From positions 372,001 through 436,000 of the forward strand of contig CAWGOF010000001.1 in the NCBI GenBank assembly GCA_963824225.1: a stretch of DNA of 64,000 nt. The letters run 5' to 3'. The position numbers and the translations under genes are program-made. Below are positions 27,542 to 35,482 of the stretch, piece by piece; the first letter of the stretch is position 1; each line of letters opens with the position of its first letter. Under the pieces are notes generated by a model, which did not search any database, was not told the DNA's origin, and saw nothing but the letters and a program-made list of their open reading frames with translations. This DNA is from CAWGOF01 sp963824225 (GTDB lineage Bacteria > Acidobacteriota > Polarisedimenticolia > Polarisedimenticolales > Polarisedimenticolaceae).

Positions 27542-30507
27542 CTCGCGCGCGGGCCCGGGGGCTCGGCCTCCTGGCGCTCGGAGTCTGGCTCGCCACCGGG
27601 TTGCGAACGGTCGGCCAGGACACGTTCGCGGTCGCGGCGATACGACCCTGGGGACCGTCGTGGGTCGTCGAGCACGGGATGACGCTCGCGCCCCCGGGGC
27701 TCGTGCGGTTCTCACGCTATCCGCGCCATGGAATCGAGCTGACCCTGCCGCAGGCCGAGGAGGCCCAGGTTCAGGCGCGCGACGGCACGCGCTACGGCTT
27801 CCGCGGGTTCATCACGCTGCGCGCCGAACCCGGCCGCTGGCGCGAGGTCGATCGCGCCGCCCGCGGGCAGGGGATACGCGGCGCGCTCGTCGACGCGGTT
27901 CGCGAGGCCGCGGCGACGCTGCGACCGGGGAGCGAGCGCGGGGCCGATCCGTCGGGCCTGGCGCGGGAGCTCGAGGCCGGACTCGCGAGCGCGCTTGGCG
28001 CGCGAGGGCTCGAGCTGCGTCGGCTGACGCTCGACTCGGTCGACTTCCTCGCCGCGGATGCGAGCACGCCGCAGCGCGATACCGACGTCCGGCTGCTCGT
28101 CGTCGGCCTCGACGGGCTCGACTGGGAGATCGCGGACCCGCTCCTCGCCGCCGGTCGCATGCCGAACCTGGATCGGCTGGTGCAGCATGGCGTCCGGGCG
28201 AAGCTCCTGTCGATCAGCCCGCTGCTCTCGCCCGTCGTGTGGACCACGATCGCGACCGGGGTCGAGCCGAGCCGTCACGGAATCCTCGACTTCCTCGTCG
28301 ACGAGCCGACCGGGGGCGCGAAGCAGCCGGTGACCTCGGTGCAGCGCAAGGTCCCGACGTTCTGGGAGATCCTGTCGCGTGCGGGCCTCGACGTCGGGGT
28401 CGTCGGCTGGTGGGCCTCGTGGCCCGCCGATGCCGTGCGGGGCTACCTCGTCTCGGACCGCGTGGCGTACCAGCTATTCGGCTACCGCTCGGACCCGAGC
28501 GACGCGAGCGGGAAGACCTGGCCGCCCGCGCTGTATCCGTCGATCCGTCCGCATCTCGTCGAGCCCGCGAGCGTCGCGTGGGCCGAGGTCAAGCCGTACC
28601 TCGGCGGTACACGGCGCGACGAGCGCGATTTCGACGCCGAGGAGCGCGAGCGGCTCACAGGCTTGCGCACCACGCTGGCCTCGACGCGCACGTACGCCGG
28701 GATCGCGCGGGCGCTCGAGGCCGAGTTCAAGCCGCGTCTCGACGTCGTGTACTTCGAGGGCACCGACACCGTCGGTCACCTGTTCATGCCGTTCCGTCCG
28801 CCGCCCCTGCCGGGGATCGATCCGCAGGACGTGGAGCGCTTCGGTCCGATCGTCGATCGATACTACGAGGAAGCCGACCGGCAGCTCGGGGCCCTGCTCG
28901 ACGGTCGCGGGCCCGAGTGGACGGTGCTCGTTCTCAGCGACCATGGGTTCGCGTCGGACCAGACGCGGCCGCAGACCACCGATTCGCGAATCGGCCACGG
29001 CGCCGCCGCGGACTGGCACCGGCGGTTCGGCGTGCTCGTGCTCTCCGGCGCGCACGTGCGGCAGGGCGTGCGGCTCGACGAAGCGAGCGTCTACGACATC
29101 GCGCCGACGGTCCTGGCGTTGTTCGGTCAGCCGGTGCCGCAGAGCTGGCCCGGCCGGGTGCTGGCCGACGCTCTCGAGCCCGAATTCGTCGCCGCAAATC
29201 CCGTGCGGTTCCGCCTCGACGACCCGCAGCGCGAGGACCTGCGCGCCGAGGCGCGGGACGACCCGGCGGCCGCCGATCTGCTCGAGAAGCTCGAGAGCCT
29301 CGGATACGTGAGCCCGGGGGCGGTCGAGACCGGCTCGGCCACGGCGCGCAACAACACGGGCGTGGCGCTCCTGGCCGAGGGCCGGTTCGCCGATTCCGAG
29401 CGCGAGCTGCGGGCCGGGCTGGCCGAGAACCCCGATGTGCCGATGCTGCGCGTCAACCTGGCCCTGGCGATCCGGGCCCAGGGCCGGCTCGACGAGGCGG
29501 CTCGCGAGGTCGAGCCGGCGGTCTCGAATCCGGCGACGTTCCGCGGCGCAGGTCATCTGCTGGCAGAGATCCGGATGGAGCAGGGCGATCTTGCCGGAGC
29601 CGAGGCGCTGCTGCGCCGTGTGCTCGAGCACGAGACGGACGCCGCGGACCTGCGGACCTCGCTCGGTCGGGTTCTCGACCGGAAGGGCGATCTCCCGGCG
29701 GCCGAGCGCGAGTACCGCCGCGCCGCGGAGATCGATCCCGACGCGGCGCTCCCGCGCAATCACCTGGGGACGCTACTCAGGCGGCGGGGCGATCTCGAGC
29801 ACGCGGCCGAGTGGTATCGCAAGGCGATCGACGCCGATCCGTATTTCATGGGTGCGTACAACAACCTGGCGCTCGTGTATCAGGACCAGGGGCGAATGGA
29901 CGAGGCGCGCGACCTGTATGCCCGCGCGCTGGCCAAGGCCCCGAACCACGCCGAGGTGCTGAACAACCTGGGGAGCTGGCACTACGCGCGGGGCGAGCTC
30001 GATGCGGCAGCCGACTACTGGAATCGCGCCGCGGCCGCGAACCCCAAGTATCCCTCCCCGCTGAACAACCTGGCGGGCCTGGACATCACGTCCGAGCGCC
30101 TGGACAGCGCGGAGAAGCTCCTGGCCCGGGCGCTCGCGCTCGATCCTGGATACGGCGACGCTCACATGAACCTCGCGCTCGTACACCGCCTGCGCGGGCG
30201 ACTCGACGACGCGCGCACCGAGCTCGAGCGCGCGGCTCAGGACGCGCGGACCGGCGCAACTCCGTGGATCAAGCTCGGCGCGCTCGAGCTCGAGGCCGGC
30301 CGGACCGCCGAGGCGCTGAAACGGCTCGAGCGCGCGCGCACGCTCGCACCGCGCAGCGTCGAGGCGCTGAACTACCTGGGAGAAGCGTACCGCCGGGCCG
30401 GTCGGCGCGAGGAGGCGCGAACCGTCTGGGAGCGGTCGCTGACTCTCGACCCGCGACAGGCCGACCTGCGGGCGTACGTCGAGCGCGAGTTGAGCGAGCC
30501 TCCGTGA
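27538..30507 (+). CDS. Membrane-anchored alkaline-phosphatase-superfamily phosphodiesterase with TPR array
   Basis: Large protein, about 989 residues if it begins at CTG 27538 (CTGA overlap with metK); no standard start codon lies near the N-terminus. A signal anchor at about 9-25 is followed by a band-7-like region (about 30-170). The catalytic domain at about 180-580 has the nucleotide pyrophosphatase/phosphodiesterase pattern: VVGLDGLDW, the nucleophile threonine in WTTIATGVEPSRHG, the metal motif GTDTVGH and LSDHGFAS. Nine or so TPR units fill residues about 600-985. It is probably exported, acting on a phospho- or sulfo-ester with the TPRs docking partners. The substrate is unknown. Confidence 0.78.
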   Translation: MTRARARGLGLLALGVWLATGLRTVGQDTFAVAAIRPWGPSWVVEHGMTLAPPGLVRFSRYPRHGIELTLPQAEEAQVQARDGTRYGFRGFITLRAEPGRWREVDRAARGQGIRGALVDAVREAAATLRPGSERGADPSGLARELEAGLASALGARGLELRRLTLDSVDFLAADASTPQRDTDVRLLVVGLDGLDWEIADPLLAAGRMPNLDRLVQHGVRAKLLSISPLLSPVVWTTIATGVEPSRHGILDFLVDEPTGGAKQPVTSVQRKVPTFWEILSRAGLDVGVVGWWASWPADAVRGYLVSDRVAYQLFGYRSDPSDASGKTWPPALYPSIRPHLVEPASVAWAEVKPYLGGTRRDERDFDAEERERLTGLRTTLASTRTYAGIARALEAEFKPRLDVVYFEGTDTVGHLFMPFRPPPLPGIDPQDVERFGPIVDRYYEEADRQLGALLDGRGPEWTVLVLSDHGFASDQTRPQTTDSRIGHGAAADWHRRFGVLVLSGAHVRQGVRLDEASVYDIAPTVLALFGQPVPQSWPGRVLADALEPEFVAANPVRFRLDDPQREDLRAEARDDPAAADLLEKLESLGYVSPGAVETGSATARNNTGVALLAEGRFADSERELRAGLAENPDVPMLRVNLALAIRAQGRLDEAAREVEPAVSNPATFRGAGHLLAEIRMEQGDLAGAEALLRRVLEHETDAADLRTSLGRVLDRKGDLPAAEREYRRAAEIDPDAALPRNHLGTLLRRRGDLEHAAEWYRKAIDADPYFMGAYNNLALVYQDQGRMDEARDLYARALAKAPNHAEVLNNLGSWHYARGELDAAADYWNRAAAANPKYPSPLNNLAGLDITSERLDSAEKLLARALALDPGYGDAHMNLALVHRLRGRLDDARTELERAAQDARTGATPWIKLGALELEAGRTAEALKRLERARTLAPRSVEALNYLGEAYRRAGRREEARTVWERSLTLDPRQADLRAYVERELSEPP

Positions 30508-31289
30508 TCGATGCGTTCTACCGGCAGACCGCCGAGATCGAAGACCGCCACTGGTGGTTCGTCCACCGGCGGGCCCTCGTAGCGCGGTTGCTCGTGCGCC
30601 ACGCGCCGGGGCCGCACGAGCGGGCGCTCGACCTGGGTTGCGGCACGGGAGGAAACGTGGCGCTTCTCGCCGCGCATGCGGCGGTCGTCGTTTCCGTCGA
30701 CCGCTCGGCCCTCGCGCTCGCTCTCGCCCGAGCGAAGGACCGTCGAGCGCTGCTCGTCCGGGCCGATGCGATGCGGCTCGGTCGGACGTTCGCTCCCGCG
30801 AGCTTCGACCTCGTCGCCGCGTTCAACGTGCTGTACCACGAGTGGGTGACCGACGTGGCGCTCGTACTGCGGGACATCCGTCGCGTCCTGCGTCCCGGAG
30901 GCACGCTGGTCCTCACCGAGCCCGCGTTCCCGATCCTGAGGCGTCGTCACGATCTCGTCGATCGGGGAGCCCGCCGCTTCCGCCTGCGCGCGCTCCGGCA
31001 CCTCGTGAGCGGCGCGGGCTTCGACGTGCGCTTCGCGAGCCACTTCAACGCCGTGTCGACCGTTCCGGCGCTGGTCGGGTCGTCGATCGACCGAATCCGG
31101 GGACGACTCGATGAGCCGGTTGGCGCCGACGAAACAGTCGGCGAGCTAGCTGATCCACCGCTTCCCCTGGGTCCGATCGTCCGGGCGGCGTGCGCGGTCG
31201 AGCGCACGGTGCTCGCGCGCGGCCTACGGCTTCCGGTCGGCGTCGGAGTGGTGCTGGTCGCGCGATCCGTGCGAGCAGGGGACAGCTAG
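30504..31289 (+). CDS. SAM-dependent class I methyltransferase
   Basis: 261 residues from GTG 30504 (GTGA overlap with the phosphodiesterase). N-terminal YRQTAEIEDRHWWFVHRR, SAM motif I LDLGCGTGGNVALL (near residue 42), acidic motif VVSVDRS, then FDLVAAFNVLYHEW and RVLRPGGTLVLTEPAFPIL. The pattern matches methyltransferases that act on lipids, glycans or small molecules; the target is not evident. Its stop overlaps the stop of lptFG on the other strand by four bases, so this is the last plus-strand gene before the convergence point. Confidence 0.85.
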   Translation: MIDAFYRQTAEIEDRHWWFVHRRALVARLLVRHAPGPHERALDLGCGTGGNVALLAAHAAVVVSVDRSALALALARAKDRRALLVRADAMRLGRTFAPASFDLVAAFNVLYHEWVTDVALVLRDIRRVLRPGGTLVLTEPAFPILRRRHDLVDRGARRFRLRALRHLVSGAGFDVRFASHFNAVSTVPALVGSSIDRIRGRLDEPVGADETVGELADPPLPLGPIVRAACAVERTVLARGLRLPVGVGVVLVARSVRAGDS

Positions 31290-33748
31290 GTCCGGACGAA
31301 CAGCATCAGGTACGTTCCGACGAGGCCGAAGACGACGTTCGGCGTCCACGCCGCGATCCACGGCGCGAGGACCGTCTCGAGACCGAGTGCGTTGAACACC
31401 GCGAATGCGGCCCAGTACACGATCACGAGGATCAGGGCGACGCCGATTCCGTAGAGAGCGCCGCGCCGCCCGATCCGGAACGCGAACGGCAGCCCGAGGA
31501 GCACCATCACCACCGGTGCCACGGCTCGCGCGACCTTCCCGTGCAGCGCGACCCGCATGCGTGTCGTGTCATAGCCGCCGCGGTCGAGATCGTCGATCTC
31601 TTGCCGAAGATCGGCAAACGACATCTGCTCGCTGACGTCCTTGCGAAAGCCGGCGCTGAGCTGGAGGCTCGTCAGCTCGGTCGGTCCGTCGAGGACGACG
31701 TGCTCGGTGCCGCTGAGCACGCGGTACTCACCTGGTTTCCCGTCGCGGGGAAACGAGCGATACCATCCACCTTCGAGCTCCCAGTCGTGTGCGCCGAGCC
31801 AGCGTGCGCGCTCGGCGTATCGCTGATCGAGAATTCGCGGTGCCGTACGGTCGATCGCGAACGCCGTGAACGACTGGAACGTGCGTCGATCATTGTCCGC
31901 CAGACGATAGTGGTACAGGCTGCGACCCTCGGCGCCGAAGCTCCAGCGTCCGCCCGGCGGCAGGCCGTACGTCTTCGGGGCGCGGCCGAGGAGGCGATCC
32001 TCGATCTCCTGGGCTCGGCGGCTGGCGACCGGGCCGATCGAGTCCTGCACGAGATACACGACGCCGCACAGTGCGGCGGTCACGACAAGGACCGGCATCG
32101 TCGAGCGCCGCAGGCTGTGCCCCCCGGCCAGCAGCGCAGTCAGCTCACCGTTCCGGGCGAGAACGCTGAACCCGACGACCGCCGCCACGAGGCATGCGAT
32201 GGGGAACACGAGAGGAAGCACGCTCGGCAGGAAGTACGGGAAGTAGCTCAGGAGCAGGGTCACGGGCGCGTGCGTGCGCAGCATGCCGTCGGTCAGCTTC
32301 TTGAGCTCGACGAGCGCGAAGATCATGTACGCCGCGCACAGCGCCAGCAGGAGCAGCCGAAGATAGGTCGAGGCCACGTACTGGTCCACGCGACGCACGA
32401 ACCGCGTGGACGTTCCGCCGAGCCCCTCGAGCGCATCGACGCCTGCAGGGGCGGCCTCACCGTCGAGCGCGCCCGCGGGCCGCTTGCGCCGGAGCATCTG
32501 AACGACGCGCGCCACGAACCGGCGGATCGACTCCAACGGGCCCGTGTCGAAGTCCCGGGGGCGACGCATGCGCAGGAAGCCGAGCGCGGCCCATCCGACG
32601 AGTGCGAGGTTCGCGATCCACGGACCGAGGTTCGGAGGCACGCGTCCCGCGAGCGCCTGGTCGCGGGTGAACGTGAACACGGCCCAGTACACGACGATCA
32701 CGAGGAGGCTCAGCGCGAACCCGGCGCCCTTCCCCGAACGGGCTCGGCGGATCCCGAGAGGCAAGGCGAGAGCCGAGAGCACGAGCGACGCACAGGGGAG
32801 AGCGAGCCGCGAGTTCAGCTCGACGGCGGACACGCGCTCGCGATGCCGCGGCAGGAACAGGTCCTGGGCCCGCGTGCGCGGCTCGGTCGCCGAGGTCTGC
32901 TGCTCGGCCTTCGCCAGGTCGCGTCGCGCGGCTCGGTACTCGGCAAGGAGCTCACCGAAGCGCATGTCCGGAACGACGCGCTGCGGCGGCTCGCGGAAGC
33001 TCTTCAAGTACTCCGGAGGCGCGAACGGCTCGCGCAGGTGCTCGAAGTTGCTGAGCAAGTAGCTCGATGGGTCGGCCGAGTCGAAATGGTGGATCACACC
33101 GTCGTACAGGTCGAACAGCAACGTCCCGGACCCGTCGCTCGACGGGTACAGGTCCCCCGATGCGGCGAGGATCACGTCGTAGTTCGACCGGCGTGGATCG
33201 TGCCGCACCAGAAGCACGCCGGACAGCCGGGCCCGCGAGCCCGCACCGATGTCGTTTACGAACAGAACCGTGTTCTGCAGCTCGGTGTAGAACACCCGCG
33301 GCTTCAGGTCGGCGGCGAGGCTCGAGGAGAACAGGATCTGGCCCTGCAGCTCCCGGCGGATGTAGTTCGCCCGGGGCGTCAGCTCGGAGAAGATGTAGAA
33401 CGAGGCCAGACTGGCGGCGAGTCCGTGGACCAGGAGGGGAGCCAGAAGGGTCCACGGTCCCCGGCCCGCACTCTGCAGCGCCTCCCACTCGTGGTCCGCC
33501 GAGAGCCGGCCGATCGCCACGAGCGACCCCAGCAGGACGGCCATCGGAATCGTCAGGACCAGGATCGCTGGCACCCCGACGAAGAACAGTCGGGCCGTCA
33601 CGTCGAGGTCCAGATTCTTCGCCAGGGCCCGCTCGGCGACGAAAAAGAAGTGATTCATCAGCAGGACGAAGGTCCACAGAGCAAGGCCCAGGAGCATCGG
33701 CGGCCGAACCTCGGCACCCAGGTAGCGTGTGATTCGGCGCACCAACAT
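31286..33748 (-). CDS. lptFG: Fused LptF-LptG lipopolysaccharide export permease
   Basis: 820 residues from ATG 33748 (MLVRRITRYLGAEV). The N-terminal half (about 1-400) is a YjgP/YjgQ (LptF) permease with six membrane segments and a periplasmic beta-jellyroll. A linker at about 400-450 joins it to a second full permease half (LptG, about 450-820) beginning VDQYVASTYLRLLLLAL. Separate LptF and LptG are about 350-400 residues each, so this is a tandem fusion forming both transmembrane halves of the Lpt transporter. A TAGACT -10-like hexamer at 33756-33761 is so near the ATG that the mRNA may be almost leaderless; an alternative start at 33799 would extend the protein 17 residues. Confidence 0.9.
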   Translation of the reverse strand: MLVRRITRYLGAEVRPPMLLGLALWTFVLLMNHFFFVAERALAKNLDLDVTARLFFVGVPAILVLTIPMAVLLGSLVAIGRLSADHEWEALQSAGRGPWTLLAPLLVHGLAASLASFYIFSELTPRANYIRRELQGQILFSSSLAADLKPRVFYTELQNTVLFVNDIGAGSRARLSGVLLVRHDPRRSNYDVILAASGDLYPSSDGSGTLLFDLYDGVIHHFDSADPSSYLLSNFEHLREPFAPPEYLKSFREPPQRVVPDMRFGELLAEYRAARRDLAKAEQQTSATEPRTRAQDLFLPRHRERVSAVELNSRLALPCASLVLSALALPLGIRRARSGKGAGFALSLLVIVVYWAVFTFTRDQALAGRVPPNLGPWIANLALVGWAALGFLRMRRPRDFDTGPLESIRRFVARVVQMLRRKRPAGALDGEAAPAGVDALEGLGGTSTRFVRRVDQYVASTYLRLLLLALCAAYMIFALVELKKLTDGMLRTHAPVTLLLSYFPYFLPSVLPLVFPIACLVAAVVGFSVLARNGELTALLAGGHSLRRSTMPVLVVTAALCGVVYLVQDSIGPVASRRAQEIEDRLLGRAPKTYGLPPGGRWSFGAEGRSLYHYRLADNDRRTFQSFTAFAIDRTAPRILDQRYAERARWLGAHDWELEGGWYRSFPRDGKPGEYRVLSGTEHVVLDGPTELTSLQLSAGFRKDVSEQMSFADLRQEIDDLDRGGYDTTRMRVALHGKVARAVAPVVMVLLGLPFAFRIGRRGALYGIGVALILVIVYWAAFAVFNALGLETVLAPWIAAWTPNVVFGLVGTYLMLFVRT

Positions 33749-33806
33749 CAAGGCGAGTCTAGCAGCGCGGATGGCGAAACGAGGCCCAAGCCAAGGCATT
33801 CGGGCA

Positions 33807-33834
33807 ACGTCCGATAAGATACATTATGTAACCA
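33807..33834. other. dif: Candidate dif site (XerC/XerD recombination site, replication terminus)
   Basis: 28 bp in three parts: ACGTCCGATAA (33807-33817, XerC-arm-like), GATACA (33818-33823, 6-bp centre), TTATGTAACCA (33824-33834, XerD-arm-like). As I recall it, the Bacillus subtilis dif has arms ACTTCCTAGAA and TTATGTAAACT; agreement is 8/11 and 9/11. It is AT-rich in a GC-rich background, non-coding, and lies 2.5 kb from the point where plus-strand and minus-strand gene runs converge. ftsK is in the same window. Confidence 0.82.
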
Positions 33835-33942
33835 ACGGGGCGGTCTGTAGGCGGACCACGCCCTGGCCAACCGCTGAAACCCTCCAATCAGTCGAAGCCT
33901 CGCCTCTGCTCTGACCGTCGAACTCTCATGACGCGCCGCGGT

Positions 33943-33958
33943 TGTCGGCCTGCCGACA
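33943..33958. other. 16-bp palindrome, candidate ParB-type binding site (copy 1)
   Basis: TGTCGGC-CT-GCCGACA: 7-bp perfect arms around two bases, the same 16-bp length and TGT...ACA ends as the canonical parS palindrome but a different core. It lies 108 bp from the dif-like site, in non-coding DNA. Copy 2 is inside parB. Confidence 0.45.
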
Positions 33959-33971
33959 GCTAGACAAGATC

Positions 33972-34003
33972 GAGACGCGAGGCACGACGTGCCTCATCGT
34001 CTC
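33972..34003. other. Stem-loop between dif and parB
   Basis: GAGACG + GAGGCAC, loop GAC, GTGCCTC + CGTCTC: 13 base pairs with one small bulge. No T-run follows on either side, so it does not look like an ordinary intrinsic terminator. Confidence 0.6.
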
Positions 34004-34643
34004 CGTCAGGTTCGCTTAAGCCTCTCGACCCGAGGATGGATCGTCATGGCTGGATCTTGGTGGCCTCCTAGATGGCTCTGGCTGGCTCGGAGCCGCGCCG
34101 GACCGAGCTCCGCCCGGTGGTGCTGCGCCCTCGGGTCGCAAGCCGCGCAGCCAGGCGCTCCTGCGAAGCTCGAACTTCGCCGTAGGCGAGCACTGGGACC
34201 CAGCAGCACCGTCGGACGTGGCCTGAGTGGTCCCGCTCGGCGAGTCGGCGCGCCGACGAAGCCTGCTCCATGGAAGGGCTCGGAGAGACCGAGGTTCAGC
34301 GGCTCTGGCTGGCGCGGAGCTGGCCGAGGCCGAGCCCTCATGCCTCCGTTCCTGCGACGTCCATGCACGGCAAGCCAGGCGGCTCAGCGACGCGCCGTCG
34401 ACCCAGACAGACGAGCATCCGCTCGTCCAAGGAGTGGGCCTCCCGACCAAGCTGGATCCTGGCGGCGGTGGCCGGCCGAATAGCCTGGAGCGAGCGACTC
34501 GCTCCGGCGAGGTTGAAGTCTGCGCCACCAGCCGGCGCGCCGGTGAAGGGAGCATCCGGGTAGCGGCACCCGAGCGCCAGGCGGCGCTACGGGTGCGGGG
34601 TGTTCCGGTACGGGGTCAGGGTCGGTGGGGATGATGCCGGGCG

Positions 34644-35460
34644 CTAAACGCGAGGGGACGACTCCCCTTCGGTCTCACGAAGGAGGCGCTCGAGGATCTC
34701 GCGAACGGCGGCGATCAGCTCGGAGCGCTCTACCTCGGGACGATCGAAGCGCACGACGAACTGGTAGGGACGATCCTCTGGGTGCAGACGGTAGGTGAAG
34801 TTCTTCGGTGGGGGCGGACCGTCTTCACGCTTGAACTGTCGCGCCTGCTCTCGTGTGTAGCCCTCGCCGGTGATCTTGTTGACGAGCTTATGCATGTCTT
34901 CGAGCGACGGCAGACGCACGATTTGCAGGAGCATCGACTTGCTCGTAATGTCGGCTTGCCGACATCGCTCCTGGACCTCCTCGGGCATGCGGTTCAGGCT
35001 CAGTGCCTCGGTGATCACGGTCCGAGACTTGCCGAGCTTGCGCGCGATCTCCTCGTGCGTGTATCGGAACTGATCGCACAGCCGCTGGATCGCCGCGGCC
35101 TCCTCGAACGGAGTGAGATCCCGACGCTGCAGGTTTTCGATCAGCGAGATCTCGAGCATGCCGCGAGCGTCGACGTCGACCTCGATGCACGGGACGCGCT
35201 GCAGGCCCGCGAGACGGGCGGCCTGGAACCGGCGCTCCCCGGCGATGATCTGGTACTTGCCCTCGTGTGCCCGCACCAGGATCGGTTCGAGAACGCCCTT
35301 CTCCTTCACCGATGCGACCATCTCCGACAGGTCGCCGAAGTCCTTGCGTGGTTGGTGTGGGTTGGGCTCGATGCGTCGAGCGTCGATCATTCGTCCGATG
35401 CTCTCGGACCGCTGCGCGGTGATCTCCTCGACGAAGTGAGCTGTCGTGGCGCATGCGCAT
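34644..35460 (-). CDS. parB: ParB/Spo0J-family partition protein (5' frameshift)
   Basis: ParB proteins are CTPases that load at parS and spread, forming partition complexes. The continuous frame starts at ATG 35390, but sequence upstream continues the family in another frame: ATG 35460 gives MRMRHDS, then HFVEEITAQ and ESIGRM leading into IDARRIEPNPHQPRKDF. Removing one base near 35439 joins them (about 271 residues). Visible: CTP-binding GERRFQAARLAG (GxRRxxA) and ENLQRRDLTPFEEA, then HTH THEEIARKLGKSRTVITEAL. The canonical GHAR stretch is replaced by ITSKSMLLQIV, so DNA specificity is probably different. The usual N-terminal GLGRGL motif that stimulates ParA is absent. Confidence 0.88.
34949..34964. 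other. 16-bp palindrome inside parB, candidate ParB-type site (copy 2)
   Basis: TGTCGGC-TT-GCCGACA, identical to copy 1 at 33943 except one spacer base; with flanking A and T it is an 18-bp palindrome. It lies in the coding sequence for CRQAD of parB. A parS site inside parB (spo0J) is known in Bacillus subtilis. Confidence 0.45.
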
Positions 35461-35482
35461 CGCGTCGGGCAGGCCTCTGGGT

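Larger units (their letters stand above)
33749..34643. other. 895-bp intergenic stretch: dif site plus hairpin-rich non-coding DNA
   Basis: No convincing gene lies here; open frames on both strands are short, arginine/proline-rich and resemble no family. What it holds: a dif-like site (33807-33834), a 16-bp palindrome (33943-33958) and a 13-bp stem-loop (33972-34003). Many perfect stems follow at 34020-34640, for example GTCGGCG/CGCCGAC at 34244-34257, CTCGG..CCGAG at 34279-34293, GACGAGC/GCTCGTC at 34410-34427 and GGAGCGAG/CTCGCTCC at 34487-34505. The density of hairpins suggests a structured RNA, a remnant element or a protein-binding region. I could not match it to tmRNA, RNase P RNA, SRP RNA or 6S RNA. 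Confidence 0.6.

Noticed and set aside
33989..34483. 164-residue plus-strand frame (and a 179-residue minus-strand frame) in the stretch next to dif
   Set aside because: Arg/Pro/Ser-rich, no family pattern, no ribosome-binding site, and the hairpin pattern better explains the DNA.
34653..34667. GGGGA..TCCCC hairpin at the end of parB as a terminator
   Set aside because: It lies inside the coding sequence and no T-run follows.
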